From Christensenellaceae bacterium (GTDB taxonomy: Bacteria > Bacillota > Clostridia > Christensenellales > Aristaeellaceae): 6,087 bases of DNA. The number at the start of each line of letters is the position of its first letter. Position 1 is the first letter of the stretch. Shown here piece by piece: positions 1-5,956 of this stretch. A program made the position numbers and the translations under genes. The stretch lies in NCBI GenBank assembly GCA_017881705.1, contig JADGQP010000011.1:1-6087 (forward strand). Direction: 5' to 3'. Below the pieces are notes generated by a model. The model was given only the letters and a program-made list of their open reading frames with translations. It did not search any database and had not been told where the DNA came from.

Positions 1-1044
1 CGCCAGCGCCCGCGCCTGGGGCAGGCGATCCGCGCGGTATAAAAGCAGGCTTTTAGCGACGTCCGGCGACGTCCACAGGTAGAAAGGCAACAGAAAAATC
101 TCGGTGTCCCAGAAGGTATTGCCCTTATAGCGGCCATGCGTCAGCCCGCGCGCGCCCACGGAAGTGCGCCGGTCGGCCGAGGACCTGCTGCCTAGCATCT
201 GAAAAATATCGTAACGCAGCGCGCCCTGCAGCTGTGTGTCGGCAGAATCCACTTCCACGTCGCAATCGGTCCAAAGCGCGGCCCACGCCTTCGCGTTTTC
301 CGCCCAGGGATCAGCCGCGTCAGTGTTGGGCGTTTCACCGTTCACAAGCACGCGCACGCGCTTTTCCACCGTCCACGTTTCACCGGCGTTCATCCGCACT
401 CTCAGGCGGGTAACCGACGTTTCGCCCCGTACGGTGCAGGAACTTTGCGCGGGGCGGTCGCTTTCGATCTGCCAGTGCAGTTCCACCGACGTCCCTTCGG
501 CAAGCGTGGCAAGCCGCATCCGCCCTTCGCTAATCTCCTCAAGGCGAAGCAGTCGCACCAGCTCGGTAGCCTCCGTCATCTGGTCGTCGTTCACAGGGAG
601 GTTGCGCACTTCGGCGTCCGCTATGGCTTCCACAGCGTATTCGCCCGCTTCTCCCGCCGTGAGGATAAGCCGCTGCAGGGTCAGCTGGCGGTCGGCCATA
701 CTGACCATCCGCCGCATTTCCAGGTGTGTTTTCCCAACGCTCCAGCGGTGCGTAAGCACTCCCGCGCGCAGATCCAGCGACTGTTCCACATCGCGGGACC
801 GCAAGCCTTCGGGACAAAGGGCCAGCGCGTCCGGCAGCTGTACCATATCGGTAATACCGGGTTTAATCCGGCTGAAAAGCCCGGCTTTGAAAATCGCGTG
901 CGCCTGCGGCGCGTCTTTGCACGCCCAGGCTCCGAAACCGCGAACGCCCAGCTGGCCGTTGCCCAGGAAAAAAACCGATTCGCAATAATCGTCCACCGCG
1001 GAAGTTGTGCGAACGCTCCACGGCTCTATCTCAATCTCCCGCAT
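1..1044 (-). CDS. GH65 family glycoside phosphorylase, N-terminal 348 residues (partial, runs off left edge)
   Basis: This is the first 348 codons of a glycoside hydrolase family 65 protein; members are usually about 750-790 residues, so a little under half is present. Family enzymes mostly phosphorolyse alpha-glucobioses (maltose, trehalose, kojibiose, nigerose and relatives) to beta-glucose-1-phosphate plus a sugar. Visible hallmarks are FFLGNGQLGVRGF (residues 25-37), LPD (70-72), LDLRAGVLTHRW (90-101), LQGALRYDIFQML (272-284), and GARGLTHGRYKG followed by FWDTEIFLLPF (298-321). Trp312-Asp313 match the conserved substrate-pocket pair. The catalytic Glu and the loops that set linkage specificity lie beyond the window, so the substrate cannot be assigned. 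No signal peptide is seen, which implies a cytoplasmic enzyme. The ATG is preceded by AAAGGGGG with a 7-nt spacer (1052-1059). The gene starts 14 nt before the GH31 stop, in another frame, so the two are probably translationally coupled. The family call is secure; the reaction is open. Confidence 0.93.
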   Translation of the reverse strand, partial: MREIEIEPWSVRTTSAVDDYCESVFFLGNGQLGVRGFGAWACKDAPQAHAIFKAGLFSRIKPGITDMVQLPDALALCPEGLRSRDVEQSLDLRAGVLTHRWSVGKTHLEMRRMVSMADRQLTLQRLILTAGEAGEYAVEAIADAEVRNLPVNDDQMTEATELVRLLRLEEISEGRMRLATLAEGTSVELHWQIESDRPAQSSCTVRGETSVTRLRVRMNAGETWTVEKRVRVLVNGETPNTDAADPWAENAKAWAALWTDCDVEVDSADTQLQGALRYDIFQMLGSRSSADRRTSVGARGLTHGRYKGNTFWDTEIFLLPFYLWTSPDVAKSLLLYRADRLPQARALA

Positions 1045-3256
1045 ACCCGTTCCCCCTTTGATAAACCGGTATGCGCGACAGCGGGCAGCTCACCCGTATT
1101 TCGCACGGCCCCCGGAACGTTTCCTTGGTAAAAAATTCTGTCCACGTGCCGGCGGGCAAATATACGGTACGCACATCCTCGCCCGGATGCGTCAGCGGTG
1201 CCACCAGCAGCTCGCGGCCAAGCATAAATTCATCGTCCGTGGCAAAAGCGCGCGGATCGGCCGGAAAGTCCAGGCACAGGTGCGCCATCATCGGCCGCCC
1301 CGCTTCCACGCAATGCCGCGCTTCCCGCCACAGATACGGCCGAAGCGTCTGCCTTAAGCGGGCAAAATCGCACGCGAGGGTAAGCACCTTTTCATCGCCC
1401 AGCTTCTCGGCCAGGTTCCAGGGACTTCGGTCGTTTATGTATTGCTCGCCCATTCCGCCGGAAAACTGCCCGGTTCGCGGCTCCGAATGCCATTGCATCA
1501 CGGGGCAGAAACAGCCCAGGGCCGTGGAGCGCAGGTACAGTTCCGCGTTGGGTATCGGGCCCGCGAAGCCGCCGATGTCAAAGCTCCAAAACAGCACGCC
1601 GGATAATCCCGCGGAAAGGCCGGCTGTCAGCTGGCTTTGCAGTTCGCTCCATTCGCTTACCTGGTCGCCCGCCCAATGCACGGGGCAGGTTTGCGCGCCC
1701 GCATACCCCGCGCGGCTGAAGGTAACGCCGGCCACGCCGTTGTCCAGCAGAAACTGCCGGTAGGCGCTTTCGTATTGCATGGGGTAAAGGTTGTGCGCCG
1801 TAAGCCCGCTCGTTCCGTCGTACAGACGCGCCGCCTTTTCGTAGAGAAACTCGCCCCCGTCGGTTTTAAAGCCTTCCACACCCAGTTCGAGCAGCGGCTT
1901 GCGCTTGTTAAACCACCACTTTACCGCTTCGGGGTTGGTAAAATCCAACAGCATACTGTCCGAAAACCAGTTTTCCGTAATGCGGTAGGGGGTGCCGTCT
2001 GCACGCTTCACCGCGTAGCCTTTGGCCGCCGCTTCGCGCTCGTCGTTTTCCAGCGCCTCGCCGACCTCCCCGTTTTTTTCACGCTTGATTACGGGAATCT
2101 GCCACAGCACAAGGTGCAACCCAGCGCCGCGCACGCGCCGTACCATCGCGGCCGGGTCACGCCAATGGGTAGGATGCCAGCTGTAAAAAGTACGCTCATC
2201 GCTCCACTGTTCCAGCACCATCACGTCCGCCGGATAACGGTAATGGCTTAACGCTTCCAGCTGAACGTCCACTTCCGCGTCGGTGTTCCAGCCGTTGGAG
2301 CTGATCCACACGCCAAAAGCCCACTCCGGCGGCAGCGCGGGCCGTCCCGTAGCCAGAACGAAGTTTTGCAGCACCTTGGCGGGCCTGCCGAACCACAGTA
2401 CATCGCGTGTAAGGGATTCGCCTTCGGTTTCCTGCGCGATCGTCGCCATGTCGGAAAATCGCATTTGCGTCGGCATATCGCTCTGGCGGTACCAGCCGTA
2501 GCCCTTGTCCGTCAGGAAAAACGGCACGGGCAGGTAGCTGTACTCGCCCTGGTGGGTGTACTTTTCCACCACGCGGCAGTCGCTTGTGCGTCCATCGCGG
2601 TTGACCGAATCGAAACGTTCTCCCGTACCCAGGATAAGGCCCCGCGCCAGCGACATTTCCATGTCCACTTTCACCACGCGGCCGTCGGCGGCGCGCAGGA
2701 GCGTATAACGCTTGCATTCCGCCACTGGTTCACTTAACCGTTTAAGTACCCAAAGAGAACCTCGATCAGCCGTGATCGAAAAGCCATCCGGCAGTAAAAG
2801 CTCGCCGCCCTCGCAGGGTTCGCCTTCCGCGGCCCGCTGGGAAAGCGCCATGGTCAGGGTTTCCCCACCCGCCAAAACCAGCGTAACATCCGCGCAAAGA
2901 GCAACCAACAGCCGGTTTCCGTCACGGTAACAGCGCAAGGGTTGATCCACAGTTTCCCGAGAAACCACCTCGAACTTATACCAGCCCGTGCTTTCGCTTT
3001 GGCTTGCAAAACGGTAGCTCACGGTCTGCGGGCTGCTGAACGCGCCCAGTTCAAACGCGTAAGTACGCCCGTCCGCGCTTTGCCCCGCAATTTCCCGGTT
3101 GCCATCCTGCGCGCGCAATAGAAGCGCGGGAGCGTCCGCCGTGTTTTCCGCGCGGCAGCGCACCGTAACGGCTTGGCCGAGCAGCGGCATTTCGGGGTCA
3201 CGCGCAAAACCGCTGTCCATAAAGGGTACCAGTTGCTCGCCCAAATGACGTATCAT
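1031..3256 (-). CDS. GH31 family alpha-glycosidase, cytoplasmic
   Basis: This is a complete 741-residue glycoside hydrolase family 31 protein. Family members are retaining enzymes acting on alpha-glucosides, alpha-xylosides and related sugars; some are transglycosylases. Residues 1-300 look like the beta-rich N-terminal domains. The catalytic barrel starts near PPEWAFGVWISSNGW (309-323). The nucleophile motif is EGFKTDGGEF (461-470), with Asp466 the predicted nucleophile, and Asp531 in WAGDQVSEW (528-536) is the likely acid/base. FWSFDIGGF (556-564) and HSEPR (590-594) are further family motifs. GRELLVAPLTHPGEDVRTVYLP (680-701) marks the C-terminal sheet domain. The KTDGGE form resembles the KTDFGE motif of YicI-like alpha-xylosidases more than the WxDMNE motif of classical alpha-glucosidases, so alpha-xylosidase or transglycosylase activity is possible. 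No signal peptide is seen. The ATG overlaps the repressor stop as ATGA and has AAGGA 7 nt upstream (3264-3268). The substrate is unknown. Confidence 0.93.
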   Translation of the reverse strand: MIRHLGEQLVPFMDSGFARDPEMPLLGQAVTVRCRAENTADAPALLLRAQDGNREIAGQSADGRTYAFELGAFSSPQTVSYRFASQSESTGWYKFEVVSRETVDQPLRCYRDGNRLLVALCADVTLVLAGGETLTMALSQRAAEGEPCEGGELLLPDGFSITADRGSLWVLKRLSEPVAECKRYTLLRAADGRVVKVDMEMSLARGLILGTGERFDSVNRDGRTSDCRVVEKYTHQGEYSYLPVPFFLTDKGYGWYRQSDMPTQMRFSDMATIAQETEGESLTRDVLWFGRPAKVLQNFVLATGRPALPPEWAFGVWISSNGWNTDAEVDVQLEALSHYRYPADVMVLEQWSDERTFYSWHPTHWRDPAAMVRRVRGAGLHLVLWQIPVIKREKNGEVGEALENDEREAAAKGYAVKRADGTPYRITENWFSDSMLLDFTNPEAVKWWFNKRKPLLELGVEGFKTDGGEFLYEKAARLYDGTSGLTAHNLYPMQYESAYRQFLLDNGVAGVTFSRAGYAGAQTCPVHWAGDQVSEWSELQSQLTAGLSAGLSGVLFWSFDIGGFAGPIPNAELYLRSTALGCFCPVMQWHSEPRTGQFSGGMGEQYINDRSPWNLAEKLGDEKVLTLACDFARLRQTLRPYLWREARHCVEAGRPMMAHLCLDFPADPRAFATDDEFMLGRELLVAPLTHPGEDVRTVYLPAGTWTEFFTKETFRGPCEIRVSCPLSRIPVYQRGNGYAGD
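2732..2747. promoter_or_regulatory. Predicted intragenic auxiliary operator inside the GH31 gene
   Basis: The plus strand reads ACTTAACCGTTTAAGT, a 16-bp palindrome with 7 of 8 symmetric positions and a central CpG. It is identical at 14 of 16 positions to the promoter-overlapping site at 4320-4335, and the 12-nt string TTCACTTAACCG is shared exactly. It lies about 510 bp into the GH31 coding sequence, over the codons for Leu171-Ser175, in an A/T-rich patch of an otherwise GC-rich gene. The two centres are 1588 bp apart. By analogy with lac O2 inside lacZ it may support DNA looping or block elongation. No binding evidence exists here. Confidence 0.55.
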
Positions 3257-4296
3257 GTGTTGATCCTTCCCTGTGGCGCCAGATTGGCGACCGAATCCCG
3301 CTCGACGATGCTTACGGGCAGGATGCGCTCCTGCTTGCCGCTCACGCCATCCGCCGCATCCAGAATAATCTGCACGGCGTTGCGCCCTTTTTCCGCAATG
3401 TTCTGGTGTATGGTGGTCAGCGACGGATCGCTCATACGCGCAACGTCCAGATCGTCAAACCCCACGATGGACAGATCTTCCGGCACGCGCCGGCCCAGAC
3501 GGCGAAGGCCCTTAATCAGCCCCATGCCCAGAATATCCGCCGTAGCAAACGCCGCAGTTTCGCGGTTGCCGCGCAGCCGCATCTCTTCCGCTACAGACTG
3601 TGCAAAATCATAACTCACGGTGCCCAGATACAGGTATTTCTCGTTCATCGAAAGCCCGTATTCGTTCAACGCGTCCATATACCCCATAAAGCGCTTCTGC
3701 ACCACGCCCTGTTCGCTGACCGAGCCGGAAACGAAGGCGATATCGCGGTGGCCGTGCTCCAGCAGGTATCGGGTGGCCAACTGGCCTCCCAGCCGGTCGT
3801 CGATGCCGATGGTGTGAAAAACGTCGTCCTTCACGTAGGTGTCCACCAGCACCACCGGTACAGCCAGCTGGTGCAGCTCGTTGAGGCTCTTGCTGGGGTA
3901 CGAACCTACGATGATAATACCGTCCACACTTCGGTTGCGGGCAATGTTGATGTAGCTCTGGTCCGGATCCGGCCCGGAAAGCAGCAGGTGGTAACCGTTA
4001 CGACGCGCGGTGTACTCGATGGCGGAAAGCAGCTCGCCGTAAAAAGGATTGGCAAACATAAATTCCTTGCCCGGTTCGGTTTGGGGAATGACCACGCCGA
4101 TCAGGTTGGTTTTCTGGCTGGTGAGGCTGCGCGCGTTAAGGTTAGGCACATAGTTGAGCGTGCGTACCGCCTGCCATACACGTTCCGTCGTTTCCGGGCT
4201 GATGCTCTGGGAAGGGGTTTGGTTAAGCACATAGCTGACGGTGGTGGTGGACACGCCCGCTTCCCTGGCCACATCCTTGATATTGACGTGTTTCAA
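3253..4296 (-). CDS. LacI-family transcriptional repressor (TTG start)
   Basis: This is a 347-residue LacI/GalR-type regulator, the usual length. Residues 5-24 form the helix-turn-helix (NIKDVAREAGVSTTTVSYVL), followed by the hinge NLNARSLTS (52-60), whose Leu58 is the family residue that wedges into a central CpG of the operator. From about residue 63 it has a periplasmic-binding-protein-like sugar domain: VDT (151-153), GIDD (164-167), KRFMGY with Arg202, Asp254 in ATADILGMG, and GFDD (279-282). I chose TTG at 4296-4294 because AAAGGAGG (4304-4311) sits 7 nt upstream and the protein then begins MKHVNIKDVA, as is normal for the family. An in-frame ATG at 4317 would run through that ribosome binding site and add seven unusual residues. 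The stop overlaps the GH31 start by 4 nt, so the regulator heads its own operon and probably represses itself and both enzymes. The inducer is unknown, presumably the imported alpha-glucoside or a breakdown product. Confidence 0.95.
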   Translation of the reverse strand: MKHVNIKDVAREAGVSTTTVSYVLNQTPSQSISPETTERVWQAVRTLNYVPNLNARSLTSQKTNLIGVVIPQTEPGKEFMFANPFYGELLSAIEYTARRNGYHLLLSGPDPDQSYINIARNRSVDGIIIVGSYPSKSLNELHQLAVPVVLVDTYVKDDVFHTIGIDDRLGGQLATRYLLEHGHRDIAFVSGSVSEQGVVQKRFMGYMDALNEYGLSMNEKYLYLGTVSYDFAQSVAEEMRLRGNRETAAFATADILGMGLIKGLRRLGRRVPEDLSIVGFDDLDVARMSDPSLTTIHQNIAEKGRNAVQIILDAADGVSGKQERILPVSIVERDSVANLAPQGRINT

Positions 4297-4303
4297 GCCA
4301 CCG

Positions 4304-4311
4304 CCTCCTTT
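4304..4311 (-). promoter_or_regulatory. Ribosome binding site that fixes the repressor start
   Basis: AAAGGAGG on the minus strand lies 7 nt before TTG at 4296. It is close to a perfect anti-Shine-Dalgarno match. It lies inside the reading frame that would begin at ATG 4317, which argues against that longer start. Confidence 0.85.
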
Positions 4312-4319
4312 TACCATTC

Positions 4320-4335
4320 ACTTAACCGCTTCAGT
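4320..4335. promoter_or_regulatory. Predicted LacI-family operator at the transcription start (primary operator)
   Basis: The plus strand reads ACTTAACCGCTTCAGT, a 16-bp imperfect palindrome with 6 of 8 half-site positions symmetric and a central CpG, the layout expected for a LacI-family dimer. It covers roughly +1 to +16 of the predicted operon transcript, comparable to the position of lac O1. Partial symmetry continues outward (ATT on the left against AAT on the right). A 14/16 match occurs inside the GH31 gene at 2732-2747. The likely ligand is the repressor encoded immediately downstream. Confidence 0.7.
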
Positions 4336-4341
4336 AAATTC

Positions 4342-4371
4342 ATGATACACGAGCTTCCCCCTCCTTGTCAA
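4342..4371 (-). promoter_or_regulatory. Sigma-A-type promoter of the repressor-GH31-GH65 operon
   Basis: On the minus strand, a perfect -35 TTGACA (4371-4366) is followed after 18 nt by the -10 TATCAT (4347-4342). The predicted transcription start is near 4335. Just upstream (about 4378-4400) is an A/T-rich stretch that could act as an UP element. No gene boundary within the operon shows another clear promoter or a terminator, so this is probably the main promoter for all three genes. Activity is inferred from sequence only. Confidence 0.75.
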
Positions 4372-4488
4372 CCCCTCTGATAAAATTTTTTATCTGTTTT
4401 CCGCCAGAACGTCCATCCCGCTGTGCCGCACTTTCAAGCGCCCCAGCAGACAACGCCGCCTCCTCCGCGCGGTTTGCAGCCGAAGGTT

Positions 4489-4517
4489 TTGCTAAAACAG
4501 CGTCCGCATGGTATGCT
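4489..4517 (+). promoter_or_regulatory. Promoter candidate of the DUF6440-like gene
   Basis: TTGCTA (4489-4494) and TATGCT (4512-4517) are separated by exactly 17 nt, giving a moderate sigma-A-type match with a start near 4524, about 30 nt before the gene. The -35 box lies in a 13-bp inverted repeat, GTTTT-gct-AAAAC (4486-4498), which could be a regulator site or chance. Confidence 0.55.
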
Positions 4518-4556
4518 GTACCGGTGAAATAAAACAACGTAAAGGGGCGGTGCGCC

Positions 4557-4754
4557 ATGTGGGAAGACGATAAGCGGTTTGAAAAAACCTATTCGCAGGG
4601 CACGATGAGCACTATGGAAATTTGGGTGGATAAAAAAACAGGCGTGAACTACCTCTACCACGCACACGGCTATGGCGCCGGGCTGACCGTGATGCTGGCC
4701 GCGGACGGAAAACCCCTGGTAACCCCCGAGAAGATTGAAGCAAACCTTCGCTGA
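4557..4754 (+). CDS. Small DUF6440-like protein, 65 residues, function unknown
   Basis: This is a short acidic-then-basic soluble protein with no signal peptide, membrane segment or cysteine. The pattern FEKTYSQGTMSTMEIWVDKK (residues 8-27), then TGVNYLYHAHGYGAGLT (28-44) and ADGKPLV (49-55), matches what I recall of the DUF6440 family: a compact beta-rich domain of about 55-70 residues, mostly in Firmicutes and some of their mobile elements. Here TGVNYL and GYGAGLT are the most recognisable parts. The ATG has AAAGGGG (4541-4547) 9 nt upstream. The gene stands alone, divergent from the sugar operon and convergent with leuB, with its own promoter candidate and a shared terminator. Nothing links it functionally to either neighbour. 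The reading frame is very likely real; the family name comes from memory and should be checked. Confidence 0.85.
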   Translation: MWEDDKRFEKTYSQGTMSTMEIWVDKKTGVNYLYHAHGYGAGLTVMLAADGKPLVTPEKIEANLR

Positions 4755-4834
4755 ACCGTATAAGTTCTAAAAGTAAAAACAGCTTCGCCGCCTTATCGGC
4801 CGCACACGCGGTTTACGGCAAATCGGATTTACAC

Positions 4835-4872
4835 AAAACAGCCCGCGGACACAAACGTCCGCAGGCTGTTTT
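4835..4872. terminator. Bidirectional intrinsic terminator between the DUF6440-like gene and leuB
   Basis: Arms 4835-4850 and 4857-4872 form a 16-bp stem with one C-A mismatch and a 6-nt loop (ACAAAC). Each arm begins or ends with AAAA/TTTT, so the RNA on either strand ends its hairpin in a U run after a GC-rich core. It follows leuB by 16 nt on the minus strand and the DUF6440-like gene by about 80 nt on the plus strand, so it can stop both converging transcripts. Confidence 0.85.
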
Positions 4873-4888
4873 GCATAATTTTAAAATA

Positions 4889-5956
4889 TTACAGAGCCTT
4901 GATAATCCGCTCCGTCATCTCCGCGCCTGTCACGTAAGCCCCGCCCGCCGCAATATCCCGCGTTCGCGCACCCGCCGCCAGCACGGCTTCCACCGCGGTT
5001 TCCACCGCGTCGGCTTCCCGCTTGAGCCCAAAGGAGAGGTTTAACATCATCGCGGCGGAAAGAATGGTGGCGATTGGGTTGGCCACGCCCTGCCCAGCGA
5101 TGTCCGGCGCGGAACCGTGTATGGGTTCGTACATTCCGCGCGTACCCGCGCCCAGCGACGCGGAGGCGAGCAGCCCGATGGAGCCTGTGAGTTGGCTTGC
5201 CTCGTCCGAAAGGATATCCCCAAAAAGGTTGCTGGTTACGATCACGTCAAACTGCGACGGGTCGCGGATAAGCTGCATGGCGCAGTTGTCCACCAGCATG
5301 TCGGTATAGGCAATGTCCGGATATTCCAGCGCCAGTTCGTGCATGGTTTCGCGCCACAGGCGGGAACTTTCCAGCACGTTGGCCTTGTCCACACTCGTTA
5401 GCTTTTTTCCGCGTTTGCGTGCGGTTTTAAAACCCACGCGGCCGATACGTTCAATTTCCGCGCGGCTGTAAATCTCGGTGTCGAACGCGTTCTCTCCCGT
5501 TTCGTCACGCCCGCGGCCGCGGGGGCCGAAGTACATGCCGCCGGTCAGCTCGCGCACAATCAGCAAATCCACCCCACGCCCGGCGACGTCCGCACGAAGC
5601 GGCGAAGCGTCGGCCAGTACCTTCATCAGCTTCACGGGGCGGAGGTTGGCAAACAACCCCAGTTCCTTGCGAATGCCCAGCAGCGCGCGCTCCGGCCGAA
5701 GGTGTCCGGGCAGACCGTCCCACTTGGGGCCGCCCACCGCGCCCAACAGCACGCTGTCGCTGTCCAGGCACTTACGCAGGCTTTCGTCGGGCAGCGGCTC
5801 GCCGAACCGATCGATGGCGCAGCCGCCCGCAAGCGCCGTGTCGTATACAAAGGCATGTCCGTATTTTTGCCCAACGGCGTTGAGCACCCGTACGGCGCTG
5901 TCCACAATTTCCGGCCCAATGCCGTCGCCCGGTACCAGGGTGATGCGGTAGGTCAC
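4889..5956 (-). CDS. leuB: 3-isopropylmalate dehydrogenase (LeuB)
   Basis: A complete 355-residue LeuB, the usual length. It oxidatively decarboxylates 3-isopropylmalate to 4-methyl-2-oxopentanoate with NAD+, the third committed step of leucine synthesis, as a cytoplasmic dimer needing Mg2+ or Mn2+. Visible family features are LVPGDGIGPEIV (7-18), the substrate arginines Arg96, Arg106 and Arg135 (in VRELTGG), catalytic Tyr142 (MYFG) and Lys191 (VDKANVL), metal-binding Asp223, Asp247 and Asp251 (VDN, NLFGDILSDEASQ), and the NAD site EPIHGSAPDIAG...ANP (277-294). The start is GTG, at 5956-5954. It forms a GTGA overlap with the leuD stop, so translation probably depends partly on coupling, since only a G-rich stretch about 9 nt upstream resembles a ribosome binding site. 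A terminator follows directly, so leuB ends its operon. Confidence 0.97.
   Translation of the reverse strand: MTYRITLVPGDGIGPEIVDSAVRVLNAVGQKYGHAFVYDTALAGGCAIDRFGEPLPDESLRKCLDSDSVLLGAVGGPKWDGLPGHLRPERALLGIRKELGLFANLRPVKLMKVLADASPLRADVAGRGVDLLIVRELTGGMYFGPRGRGRDETGENAFDTEIYSRAEIERIGRVGFKTARKRGKKLTSVDKANVLESSRLWRETMHELALEYPDIAYTDMLVDNCAMQLIRDPSQFDVIVTSNLFGDILSDEASQLTGSIGLLASASLGAGTRGMYEPIHGSAPDIAGQGVANPIATILSAAMMLNLSFGLKREADAVETAVEAVLAAGARTRDIAAGGAYVTGAEMTERIIKAL

Noticed and set aside
1350..1370. CTTAAG-containing patch near the end of GH31
   Set aside because: It has a CTTAAGCGGG core but no outer symmetric half, so it does not fit the operator pattern.
2244..2258. GCTTAACGCTTCCAG in the GH31 gene, resembling the promoter operator with one C missing
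   Set aside because: The missing base breaks the spacing and symmetry of the half-sites, so it is probably chance.
4216..4232. GGTTAAG half-site in the repressor gene resembling the predicted operator
   Set aside because: Only one half matches; there is no symmetric partner and no central CpG, so it does not support a third operator.
4320..4335. Catabolite-repression (cre, CcpA) site over the promoter
   Set aside because: The TG-AA-CG spacing is one base short of the cre consensus, and the site matches the intragenic palindrome better, so the local repressor is the simpler ligand.
3406..4380. Long plus-strand open frame of 324 codons opposite the repressor
   Set aside because: It is a shadow of the LacI-family gene, whose domains are unmistakable; the plus-strand translation shows no family motifs and no suitable ribosome binding site. 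The other antisense frames in the GC-rich genes were dropped for the same reason.
4401..4485. Possible small RNA or riboswitch between the divergent promoters
   Set aside because: I found no stable extended fold, conserved riboswitch motif or terminator; only a short imperfect inverted repeat (CGCACTTTCAAGCGC) is present.
4434..4667. Minus-strand open frame of 77 codons over the small gene
   Set aside because: It covers the promoter and start of the DUF6440-like gene in antisense, with no recognisable protein pattern.
4799..4814. Small hairpin CCGC-acac-GCGG between the small gene and the main terminator
   Set aside because: It has only a 4-bp stem and no U run on either strand, so it is too weak to call.
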